A stretch of DNA of 64,000 bases from NCBI RefSeq assembly GCF_902498065.1, contig NZ_CABVIR010000003.1, positions 124,001 through 188,000 on the forward strand. Direction: 5' to 3'. Shown here one piece after another: positions 28,037 through 36,208 of this stretch (positions are counted from its first letter, which is position 1; every line of letters starts with the position of its first letter). This DNA is from Pseudomonas fluorescens. Lineage in GTDB: Bacteria > Pseudomonadota > Gammaproteobacteria > Pseudomonadales > Pseudomonadaceae. The notes beneath the pieces are model-generated. The model saw only the letters and a program-made list of their open reading frames with translations, did not search any database and was not told where the DNA came from. Position numbers and translations under genes: made by a program.

Positions 28037-29756
28037 GTTACTGGGCGCCGCCGTGGCGCTGAGCCTGGCCAGCATGGTCTGGGCTGATGAAAGCACAGAC
28101 AAACTGGACAACCCCAAGCCGTTGCCCGATGACGTCAGCCTGCCGCTGCCGTGCGAAGGGCAGATGGTATTCCGCTACGTCTACATTCTGGCCCAGGGCA
28201 CTCTGGACGACCGCGAGATCAGCCTCGGCTATCCATTCAGTGAGGGCGAGGCCGGTTATCAACAGTCGTTCATCTCCGGTTACCGCCGGGACTTTATCAA
28301 CGGCCAGTTCACCCTCAAGGATCTGCCCAAGGGTTGGGGCAAGACCATCACGCCGTTGATGCCCAAGACTGACGCCAAGACGCCGCTCAAACCGATGCTC
28401 TATTTCATCGGCAAATACGAAGTCACTGCCCGCCAATACGCCCAGGTCATGGCCCAGGCGCAATCGTTGGCCAGCGGCGAGCCAGCGCCGGCCTGCGAGG
28501 CATTGCAAGCCGAGGCGCCGCAAGGCATGGCCGGGCGTTTGCCCAAAGTGAAATTGTCGCGATTCGAGGCCGAACGCTTCTCGGCGGTGTACAGCGCCTG
28601 GTTGATGAAATACCACAAGGACCTTCTACCGGTGAGCGGTCGCGGCACCTCGGCTGAAGAGGGCGGGCTGGGTTTCGTCCGGTTGCCGACCGAGGTTGAA
28701 TGGGAATTTGCGGCCCGTGGCGGGCAGGCCATTAGCCGTCAAGACCTGGAAGGGCGCCTGTTTCCCCGTCGTCTGGAAGGCAGCGAAAGTGACGGGCCAC
28801 TGGCGGACTGGGCCGTCTTCAATCAGGTCGCCGGTGGCACCGGCCAGGCAGCGCGTCTGATGCCGATCGGCACCAAACTGCCAAACCCCATCGGCCTGTT
28901 CGACGTAATCGGCAACGCCGCCGAGATGGTCCAGGAGTCCTTCCAGCTAGTGCATGCCGGACGCCGTCAGGGCACCTACGGTGGCTTCGTGGTCAAGGGC
29001 GGCAATTACCTGGAAGGCGAGGGCACCTTGTTCACCGGGATGCGCCGTGAGTACCCGCTGTTCGCCGCCGACGGCACCGAGCAAAACAACGAAACCACCG
29101 GGTTCCGGGTCGCGATTGGCGCGTTGTCGGCGCCACGTTCGCGCTACAAGGAACTGTTTGCCCAATGGCAGAAAGAAGGTCGGCTGGCTTCGCTGACCGA
29201 TGCCATCGACGACGCCCAGGACCCGACCAAACGCCTGGACAGCATCATCGCCGCCAGCATCGACCCGCGCCTGCAAGCCGAGTTGGGGCTGGTCAACGAA
29301 GAGCTCAAGCGCAACGTCTCGCTCATCGCCCAGCAGCGCGAGGAAGCGGCCGGCAACCTGATCCAGTCGGCGGCCCTGGTGGCCGAAACCGTCAACAACT
29401 ACAACATTCGCCTGACCAATTTACAGAAGAGTCGCCAGCAGGCCGTGGACGCCAAGGACGAGGCCAGCGCCAAGCTGTTCGCCACGGCCATCGACAACGG
29501 CCGCAGCGCGCTGGACGGCGCGGTGGCGATTTACATCGACAACCTGGCAACCGGCACGCGCTATACCGATGCCGTGATCCAGGCGCAGTTTCAACGTATC
29601 AAGGAAGAGTTGGATCGCAAGCCGGTACTGGGCAAGAGCCTGGTCACGCGCGCGACGTTATTCGTTCGCCATGTCGGTGATTATCGTCAGCAACGACGAG
29701 CCGACCCGGCGGCGATATTGAAGGAATTGCTCGCATCGAACGCTCAGCGGTCTTGA
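28029..29756 (+). CDS. tagR: Periplasmic FGE-sulfatase-domain protein TagR
   Basis: 575 residues from ATG 28029 (MYKLLGAAVALSLASMVWA, a Sec signal with cleavage after VWA). The N-terminal half is an FGE-sulfatase-like fold: MLYFIGKYEVTARQYAQVM, RLPTEVEWEFAARGG, GLFDVIGNAAEMVQESF and GGFVVKGGNYLEGEG, ending in NETTGFRVAIG. A helical region follows. TagR promotes PpkA activation at the periplasmic face, together with the lipoprotein TagQ. An upstream extension of the frame overlaps tagS and lacks the signal. Confidence 0.92.
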   Translation: MYKLLGAAVALSLASMVWADESTDKLDNPKPLPDDVSLPLPCEGQMVFRYVYILAQGTLDDREISLGYPFSEGEAGYQQSFISGYRRDFINGQFTLKDLPKGWGKTITPLMPKTDAKTPLKPMLYFIGKYEVTARQYAQVMAQAQSLASGEPAPACEALQAEAPQGMAGRLPKVKLSRFEAERFSAVYSAWLMKYHKDLLPVSGRGTSAEEGGLGFVRLPTEVEWEFAARGGQAISRQDLEGRLFPRRLEGSESDGPLADWAVFNQVAGGTGQAARLMPIGTKLPNPIGLFDVIGNAAEMVQESFQLVHAGRRQGTYGGFVVKGGNYLEGEGTLFTGMRREYPLFAADGTEQNNETTGFRVAIGALSAPRSRYKELFAQWQKEGRLASLTDAIDDAQDPTKRLDSIIAASIDPRLQAELGLVNEELKRNVSLIAQQREEAAGNLIQSAALVAETVNNYNIRLTNLQKSRQQAVDAKDEASAKLFATAIDNGRSALDGAVAIYIDNLATGTRYTDAVIQAQFQRIKEELDRKPVLGKSLVTRATLFVRHVGDYRQQRRADPAAILKELLASNAQRS

Positions 29757-29840
29757 TCGTTCGTTGTACAGCGAGCTTGGAAGGGACTCAGGCGGCGGTG
29801 GGCCGTGCTGAGCTAGTCAAACTTAAAAGAGAACACACCT

Positions 29841-30770
29841 ATGCTTTCCTCCCGTAAACCTGTTGCTTCGCTTTCCAAGCGTCATTTGCTGCTGATCGCC
29901 GTCGGCTTCAGCACCGTACTGACCGGTTGCGCCACGTCGCCGACCTCCAAGGTCGCCTCGAGCACCAAGGTCGAGTACTACCCGAACTGCTACGAGCCGG
30001 TGCAGCATCTGCGTGCCACCGATTCGAACATGACCAAGTCGGTCGTCACCGGCGCGGCTGTCGGCGCTGTCGGCGGTGCACTGCTGGGCGCCCTGACCGA
30101 TTCCGAGAACCGTGGCCGCAATGCCGCCATCGGTGCAGCGGGCGGTGCCCTGGCAGGCGGCGCGGCCGGTTACTACACCGAGCGCCAGAAGCAGATCGCC
30201 GATGACAACCAGCGCATCGCGTCCTACGCCACCGACGTCAACAAAAGCGCCGCCGACATCGATCGCAGCACTGCGTACGCCAAGACTTCGCAGCAGTGCT
30301 ACCAGAACGCGTTTACCAAACTGGTCGCCGACCGCAAGGCCAAGACCGTCAACGACACCGAGGGCCGCAAGCGCCTGGTAGAAATCGTCGCGGGCCTCAA
30401 AGAGTCCAACGACCTGATCGTCGCGGTTAACGGTAAAGCCAGCGAAGACCTGAGCAACTACACCCAGGCCTATGAAAAAGACCTGCAGCAAGTCGGCGTG
30501 CAGCGCACCGACGTGGTCACCGTGGCGAGCGCCGAAACCACGCCAGCCGTGACCCCGACCAAGAGCAAAAAAGCAGTGAAACCGGCGAAAAAACCCGTGC
30601 TGCCAACCGTGCCGAAAGAAGCGGTCACCACCGAGAAAACCCTGCAGACCGCACAAGCCAAACAGGCTGAAAGCAAACAGGTCGCCAGCGCTGGCACCAC
30701 TCAGGTCAACAGCATGTGCAAAAACCCGGACTTGGGCGACTGGGCACCGGTGCCTTGCCCGAATGCTTGA
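29841..30770 (+). CDS. tagQ: Outer-membrane lipoprotein TagQ
   Basis: 309 residues, with the signal ending VLTGC and the mature part starting CATSPTS. It contains a glycine-rich amphipathic stretch (VGAVGGALLGALTDSENRGR, then AAIGAAGGALAGGAAGYYT) like glycine-zipper outer-membrane proteins, and a lysine/alanine-rich C-terminal part. In HSI-I, TagQ holds TagR at the outer membrane. It is the last gene of the arm, separated from tagR by 84 bases. Confidence 0.9.
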   Translation: MLSSRKPVASLSKRHLLLIAVGFSTVLTGCATSPTSKVASSTKVEYYPNCYEPVQHLRATDSNMTKSVVTGAAVGAVGGALLGALTDSENRGRNAAIGAAGGALAGGAAGYYTERQKQIADDNQRIASYATDVNKSAADIDRSTAYAKTSQQCYQNAFTKLVADRKAKTVNDTEGRKRLVEIVAGLKESNDLIVAVNGKASEDLSNYTQAYEKDLQQVGVQRTDVVTVASAETTPAVTPTKSKKAVKPAKKPVLPTVPKEAVTTEKTLQTAQAKQAESKQVASAGTTQVNSMCKNPDLGDWAPVPCPNA

Positions 30771-30792
30771 TTGAGTTTTCTGTAGGTCTTTA

Positions 30793-30823
30793 AGCATTCC
30801 CACGCGCTTTGCGTGGGGATGCT
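30793..30823 (+). terminator. Hairpin after tagQ
   Basis: Arms AGCATTCCCACGC and GCGTGGGGATGCT pair with one mismatch around a short loop, 23 bases after the tagQ stop. There is no T run, so it may act as an mRNA end-stabiliser or a weak terminator. Similar CCCACGC hairpins are common between Pseudomonas genes. Confidence 0.5.
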
Positions 30824-30894
30824 CAGTACTGGCAACACCTTGGCGCTATGCGCCGCCATCTCTTGCGCTTGCAGATGATCAAGCGCCCGCTCCA

Positions 30895-31152
30895 TCAGCA
30901 GGCTTCGTAGGTTTGCGGTTCGGCCATCGACTGCCAACGTACGTAGACCAACCGGGGTAGATCAGCGCCCTTTACATACCGCCCCATTCCTCCTGGATTT
31001 TCTCGCCATCCCGCCGGTTTGCCTCTGAACTCAGACGGTACGCCCTTACTCAGCGCGCGTGGATATCCCATAGCCGGTATGCCGCTGCCCGCCCTCCGGA
31101 ACACCTGCTCATTGATATCAACGACATCCGCTGTCGGGCGGCGTTTAACCAC
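30895..31152 (-). pseudogene. Truncated duplicate of the DUF2931 lipoprotein gene
   Basis: An 85-residue frame (GTG start) nearly repeats the central part of the neighbouring DUF2931 protein: DINEQVFRRAGSGIPAMGYP, LSKGVPSEFRGKPAGW and GADLPRLVYVRWQ all match with a few changes. The signal peptide and first ~60 residues are missing, and a stop falls right after QTYEAC, where the full gene continues for ~90 more residues. It is therefore a remnant of an earlier tandem copy, most likely a decayed immunity gene. Confidence 0.8.
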
Positions 31153-31170
31153 CGGAAGTGTTCGTACTCT

Positions 31171-31857
31171 TTACCAACTTCCATAGGGAATACCGAATTT
31201 GTCGATGTAGGCTTTGGACTCCTCCTGAAGGGGGTAATAGGCACCGTCAGACTGCCCACTGTATGGGCCTTCTGGACTAATCGTGCCTTGGACTCGGGTG
31301 ACCTCGGTCGATTTAAGACAGGGCCCTCCAACCCACACCTTGGCGATCCCTCCTGGCGCCAAGCCGACAGTCAAAAACTTTCGGTAATCGGTTTTCCATT
31401 TGCCAGAAGCCCCGCAAAAAGCTTCTTCACCTTTAAGCATGGTGTTGCGCGCTGATTGGGGGATCTCGATGTAAGCCTCGTAGGTCTGCGGTTCTGCTGT
31501 GGATTGCCAGCGTACATAGACCAAACGAGGCAGATCAGCCCCGGTGACGTAACGGCCTTTTCCCCCAGGATTTTCTCCCCATCCCGCTGGTTTGCCCCTG
31601 AACTCGGAAGGTACGCCTTTGCTCATCGCACGTGGATACCCCATAGCCGGTATACCGCTACCCGCCCCTCGAAACACGTGCTCATTTATATCCACGGCAT
31701 CTGCCGTTTCGATCCAGACTTCCATATAGTCGGGAGTAAAAAAATCGAGGCTCCAAGCGTCGTAAGGTAATGATCTGATCTCGTGAGAGACACATCCCGC
31801 CAACAACGCAGTTAGCAGCGCAAAGCCTAATGTGATTCTCCATGGGCGCTTACTCAT
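31171..31857 (-). CDS. DUF2931 lipoprotein, likely immunity protein for the VgrG-phospholipase
   Basis: 228 residues from ATG 31857 (MSKRPWRITLGFALLTALLAGC), with a clear lipobox LLAGC. The mature part has DUF2931 features: LPYDAWSLDFFTPDYMEVWIE (read as LPYDAWSLDF then FTPDYMEVWIE), RGAGSGIPAMGYP and a C-terminal KVWVGGPCLKSTEV. The start codon lies inside the VgrG-DUF2235 gene (ATGAGTAA, eight-base overlap), the arrangement expected of an effector and its antidote. An immunity role against a periplasm-acting lipase fits an exported lipoprotein. The role is inference; the family assignment is from memory. Confidence 0.82.
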   Translation of the reverse strand: MSKRPWRITLGFALLTALLAGCVSHEIRSLPYDAWSLDFFTPDYMEVWIETADAVDINEHVFRGAGSGIPAMGYPRAMSKGVPSEFRGKPAGWGENPGGKGRYVTGADLPRLVYVRWQSTAEPQTYEAYIEIPQSARNTMLKGEEAFCGASGKWKTDYRKFLTVGLAPGGIAKVWVGGPCLKSTEVTRVQGTISPEGPYSGQSDGAYYPLQEESKAYIDKFGIPYGSW

Positions 31858-34800
31858 TTGGATGCACCCCGCGTTCATAGTTTTCGGCGGGGCGATTGAT
31901 GAATACGATGTTCAGGTCGCTGTTGTTCCAGCCTTTGGCCGCATTCCAGTTGGCAGATAGATGAATGTAGCGTTGATAGAGCAACTCTTCCTCGAACACG
32001 CTCAAGCCCGCACTACGAGTTTCGCCCAGCGCATACGTCATCAGTTTTTGCGAGATGGTATGGAGCTCCTCGGGTAAAGCTAATTTTGGATCTTTACCGC
32101 TGATAACGCGGAAAGGCACGCCATTTCTCGCTGCCAACTCCCGCATGATGCGCAGGTAAATCAAGGCCAGATCGTTGTGCACAGTCCGCTTGCTATGGAC
32201 TGCCGCATAAACATTTTTCGATTTGGATCTGTCGCCTTTAGCGTTGCTAGTCATCTCCACCGCCCAGGTTTTCACCTCTAGTGTTAGCCCATACAGATTG
32301 AGTTGATCCTGAAGGCGACCCAGCTCCTGCTGGGCCCAGCGATACGCGGCTGACGATGTAGAAGGCACGTGAAAATCTACATCGAGGCTGCAGCGCGGCT
32401 TGCTCAGCAGAACTCGTTCAATGAAGTTGGGTATATACCCGCCACCCAAGTCAGAGTGGACGCCAGGCAGCTTGATATCAGCAGCACCGGCGCTGTTGAG
32501 TGAGAAGTTATGGCGGCGCTCGTCCCGCGCCACCAAATGCACGACCTTTTTTGCCACATCGGGCGCCAGATACAAGTTGACACCGGGGTTGTTGGCGTCG
32601 TGGACGCTAAAGTCGCCGTCAGCCACGCTAGCTACTGCGGCAGCGGTGTCGAAAATGCCGATAAAGTTGATAGCGACATCGGTGTTGGTGCACCAGGAAA
32701 AGTCCTCGGTAAATAGCGTCGCGTTGGCGGATAGCAGCGCTGCCAATGGACTCTTCTTTCCTTTCTTTACTTCATTGGCAAAATGCCGTGCAGCTGCCGC
32801 ACCGCGACTGAAACCGAAGATATCGAACTCGACACGTGCAATTTTTCGATCAGGATTAAATAGCTTGAACCGCTCAACCCTTTCTAGAATACGCGATGGA
32901 CTCTGTGCAACCCGCGCTAATACACCTTGTGCACCCACGCCGGTTGCTAGTGAAAAAGGTGAGTCCTCTTCACCACTGCTAGTACCGATGCCATCCAGAT
33001 AAACGGGGATGTACCCTATGGTTTCGTCATCAGCCAATAGCCGCTCACTGTCATTTGTGTATAGGGTATGCAGCTTCGCCACATTACTCGTGTCATTCCC
33101 ATAACTGGTATCCGGCGTGTTCCCCTTAGCGTCATACCCATATGCCTCACAAAACCGCTGAATATCCTCGGCTTCCTCCAGCAGATTCACATCCCGCGCA
33201 TAACAACCAGCAACCATCTCACTGTTGGATCGGTTATTCCCGGTCCCATCAAAAAATACCCCGATCCGCAAAGTAATTCCCTCTTCTTCGACTTCTTCCT
33301 CCTCTTCCTCCAGCTCATCCAATTGATCCTCTTCCAACGGCTCAGGCACAACAGCCGCCAACAACCCCGCCACCGTCCCCGGCAACAACGCATGCGCCGC
33401 CATCCCCGTCACCGGCGAACCACCGACCTCAACCTCGCTACTGCTGAACACCCCACCCGCATCAATCACGACATGGTGACCACCTGCCTTCAACGTAATG
33501 CTGGCGCCCGCGTCCAGCACCAAATTGGCACCCGCCTTGATATGGACGTGCTCACCGGCCTCAACCACCAACGCTTCGCCAATCTGGTTGTGGCTGCTCC
33601 CCCAAACTTGCAGATAGTCACTGGCCTTGAGTTGAACCTTGCGATCGGCCGTAACCGTGCGATGTTCTTCAGCCCCGAGCACCGAAATGCTGTTGCCCTT
33701 GATGGTTTCCTTGCGTTCATTCCCCACGTCCAGTCGGCTATCGTTCTCGACCTTCTGTTCCATATCCCGCTGAGCGCGCAGGTAGATCAGTTCCAGTCCG
33801 GCACGGTCTTCAATCGACAGTTCGTTGTAGCCTCCGGTGTGCGGCGAGCTGTGGCTGCGCAGTACCGTTCTGGTTTTGTTCTCGGGCAAGGGGTAGGGCG
33901 CCGGCGTGACCTTGTTGATCAGGCAACCGGTGATCAGCGGGTCGTCAGGATTGCCTTCGAGGTAGGTGACGAGGACTTCCATGCCGATACGCGGAATAGT
34001 CACCGCGCCGAAATAATCCCCCGCCCAGCTGGACGCCACCCGTAGCCAACAACTGCTTTTCTCGCTGTTGTGCTCAGCCCTGTCCCAATGAAATTCCACT
34101 TTGACGCGACCATATTCATCGCAGTAGATCTCTTCGCCGACAGGCCCGGTGACGCGGGCTGTCTGGCAGACCAGCGCCGGCCGTGGTGCTGGCAGTGGTG
34201 GCCGATAAAACACGTCCCAGGGAAGTGCGCTGAAACTGTTGCGGTAGCCCTGAGTAAAACCATCTCTAGGTAGGGGGGCCGACTCTTCGAGCACTTGGGG
34301 CTGTTTTCCGCAGTGGGTCACACTGAGCAACAGCCATAGATCGTTGTACGTTCCACGTGGGTGATCCGTCAGGCTGAAAAAGTGGCCGCTGCGCAAGTAC
34401 GGCTGATCGCTTTTGCCCTCCGCTAATTGATAGTCGGCGCGGTGTCGCTCCAGTGCTTGCCGAGCGAGCTGTTTGCCGTGTTTTTCACTCTCGAAAAATT
34501 GCGGATAACGATAGTCTTCAAGCTCAGGGCTGAACTCAGCAGTAAAGCGACTTTCCAGCAAACGGTTCGGGCGTTTCAGGTCGTAGTCACGGCGGGTCAC
34601 GATGCTGGGGCGAGTGCTGTAACGCATGGAAAACTGGTTGACCACCGGATGCTCCGCCACCATGCCGGCGTCTTGCAGATAGGGCGTTTCACCCAGTTTG
34701 GGGAAGTATGTCTGGTCATCGGTGAACACCAGCACATGACCTTCCCGGGAATGCTGGTGATGCCAGGCAATGCCATCCTCGGCGCACAGCCGTTGGACGA

Positions 34801-35263
34801 ACTCGAAATCACTTTCCCGGTATTGAGTGCAGTACTTGCGCTCGGGGCTCGTTCTGACGTGGAAGGTCACCGCATCGGCCTGGATGCCATGCCCCTTTAG
34901 TACCTGAGCGATGATCTGAGGCGCCGTCTGGTTCTGGAAAATCCGCTGATCATGGCTGAACTGCAAGTCGTGCAGTACCGGTACCAGGTTCATGCGATAG
35001 CGCGTTAGGCGTTTGCCGACATCGCCCACGGACACCCCATTGATATGGCCGTGAATGCCTTCGCCCGTAAGGCCGAATTGGAGAAATGCAGGTTGGTTGA
35101 GCAAGCTTTCCAGATCGAAATCCGGGTATTTGCTGACCAGATCGACGCTGATCGAGTACAACGCGCTGATGGTTTCAGTACCTTCAAATGCCAGCACTTT
35201 AAAATCGTTGCGAACCGTCGGAATCGTAAGGGTGAATTGCGCGGCATTAGCCGATGCGAACAT
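31850..35263 (-). CDS. Evolved VgrG fused to a C-terminal DUF2235 (Tle1-like) phospholipase domain
   Basis: 1137 residues from ATG 35263 (MFASANAAQFTLTIPTV), with AGGA seven bases upstream. A TTG 39 bases further up is also in frame but has no ribosome site. Residues 1 to about 635 are a full VgrG (ERKYCTQYRESDFEFVQRLC; YCDEYGRVKVEFHWD; a DUF2345-like beta-helix with VEAGEHVHIKAGANLVLDAG). A glutamate-rich linker (about 637-660) follows, then DUF2235, with LRIGVFFDGTGNN and the nucleophile elbow DIFGFSRGAAAARHF (Ser819). DUF2235 enzymes of the Tle1 family are phospholipases. The C-terminal part has lower GC and different codon use from the VgrG part, which suggests domain acquisition. Confidence 0.92.
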   Translation of the reverse strand: MFASANAAQFTLTIPTVRNDFKVLAFEGTETISALYSISVDLVSKYPDFDLESLLNQPAFLQFGLTGEGIHGHINGVSVGDVGKRLTRYRMNLVPVLHDLQFSHDQRIFQNQTAPQIIAQVLKGHGIQADAVTFHVRTSPERKYCTQYRESDFEFVQRLCAEDGIAWHHQHSREGHVLVFTDDQTYFPKLGETPYLQDAGMVAEHPVVNQFSMRYSTRPSIVTRRDYDLKRPNRLLESRFTAEFSPELEDYRYPQFFESEKHGKQLARQALERHRADYQLAEGKSDQPYLRSGHFFSLTDHPRGTYNDLWLLLSVTHCGKQPQVLEESAPLPRDGFTQGYRNSFSALPWDVFYRPPLPAPRPALVCQTARVTGPVGEEIYCDEYGRVKVEFHWDRAEHNSEKSSCWLRVASSWAGDYFGAVTIPRIGMEVLVTYLEGNPDDPLITGCLINKVTPAPYPLPENKTRTVLRSHSSPHTGGYNELSIEDRAGLELIYLRAQRDMEQKVENDSRLDVGNERKETIKGNSISVLGAEEHRTVTADRKVQLKASDYLQVWGSSHNQIGEALVVEAGEHVHIKAGANLVLDAGASITLKAGGHHVVIDAGGVFSSSEVEVGGSPVTGMAAHALLPGTVAGLLAAVVPEPLEEDQLDELEEEEEEVEEEGITLRIGVFFDGTGNNRSNSEMVAGCYARDVNLLEEAEDIQRFCEAYGYDAKGNTPDTSYGNDTSNVAKLHTLYTNDSERLLADDETIGYIPVYLDGIGTSSGEEDSPFSLATGVGAQGVLARVAQSPSRILERVERFKLFNPDRKIARVEFDIFGFSRGAAAARHFANEVKKGKKSPLAALLSANATLFTEDFSWCTNTDVAINFIGIFDTAAAVASVADGDFSVHDANNPGVNLYLAPDVAKKVVHLVARDERRHNFSLNSAGAADIKLPGVHSDLGGGYIPNFIERVLLSKPRCSLDVDFHVPSTSSAAYRWAQQELGRLQDQLNLYGLTLEVKTWAVEMTSNAKGDRSKSKNVYAAVHSKRTVHNDLALIYLRIMRELAARNGVPFRVISGKDPKLALPEELHTISQKLMTYALGETRSAGLSVFEEELLYQRYIHLSANWNAAKGWNNSDLNIVFINRPAENYERGVHPNE

Positions 35264-36208
35264 GCGCTTATCCTTTTGCTTTTTTAGCTCATCCTTGAGC
35301 AAAGAGATAAAAAGTTACGACACACTTGTCATGGTTCAACTGATCGAGTCACAAGAATCCGAAAAACTATCAGCGCGCGGTAAAGGAATGATGTAGGAAG
35401 GGGCTAGAAACTGTGTGCGAAACTTCCCGAGTTACCGAATATTACTGATGTCGTCGGAAAAGAGAAGCTATTGATATCGTTCTATGCCTGTACCTCCAGA
35501 TGCTTATAACGATAGCCTCGAAACTCGGGGAGCAACTCTGCCGCAAAGCGACTTCCCCGCAATAGGTCACGGCGTTTATGCGAAAGAAAAAATTCAACTC
35601 GCGCCAACAAGGTTTGAAACATATTGATGTAAGAAACTTCCCGGACGCTTGTAAGAGCGTTCCGCATACAAAGCCTTGTGAACCAGGTAGGCAGCGCTTG
35701 TAGGGGTAGTTATTAAAATTTTGATTTTCTTTCGATTTTGGCAAATGTGAGAAGAATTTCCGAGTTAAAACAATACCGTGCAATCAAAACGATGGCTCGC
35801 TGGTGACTGACTTTTTCCATCACATACTCACGTTGCGTAATACATTTTCGGAAACGTCCTACTTTTATTTTTTTCAAGTCTTGTCATGCTTCGCCCCCTG
35901 TTTCCAAGGCGGAGGTTCGACCTCCTGTCGAGCGATTCGAGATCAATTTTTTACAGGGAAATCTCCATTGTGCTGAACTCGAATCTTCTAAAAAATGCTC
36001 AGCGTAATTTAGGGTGATATTCGAAAGTCAACAAAACATCTCGCGCCAAATTGTTTAATAAAGTGACAGCCAGTGGCTGTGACGTTTGCCCGATGCATCC
36101 ACTTTGTAAAATCTCAATTGGATGTGATTTCTCATGGCTCTTCGTTAACTCCCCAAGCCACTGAAACTTCAATTGGCATACGAGTGAAATCAACACTAAA
36201 GGCTAAGG
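35264..36208. other. Long AT-rich intergenic region before the second T6SS operon
   Basis: About 945 bases that are clearly AT-richer than either side. It must hold the vgrG promoter (minus strand) and the promoter of the second T6SS operon (plus strand). I see a short inverted repeat GGAGGT-TCG-ACCTCC at 35911-35925 and a 15-base palindrome at 36066-36080. There is a 113-codon minus frame at 35442-35783, but its composition (many Arg, Cys, Phe) and lack of a ribosome site argue against a gene. No convincing RNA gene was found. Confidence 0.6.
36066..36080. promoter_or_regulatory. 15-base perfect palindrome upstream of tssA of the second T6SS
   Basis: ACAGCCA-G-TGGCTGT is a perfect palindrome, 129 bases before the tssA ATG in the AT-rich gap. 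The size and symmetry suit a dimeric regulator's operator. No regulator family could be assigned. Confidence 0.4.

Noticed and set aside
30701..30937. A minus-strand frame running over the tagQ end and the following hairpin
   Set aside because: It crosses a coding region on the other strand and a palindrome, has no ribosome site and no recognisable domain.
35442..35783. A 113-codon minus-strand frame in the AT-rich gap
   Set aside because: There is no ribosome site, the composition is odd (Arg, Cys, Phe, Ser rich), and it resembles no known family.
35905..35940. A tRNA T-arm-like stretch (GGAGGTTCGACCTCC) that might mark an attachment site
   Set aside because: No matching acceptor, D or anticodon arm can be folded around it and the loop geometry is wrong; it is better described as a short inverted repeat.
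35700..36200. Possible sigma-54 promoters (TTGGCA-like words near 35740 and 36173)
   Set aside because: Neither has GC at the required distance for a -12 element.
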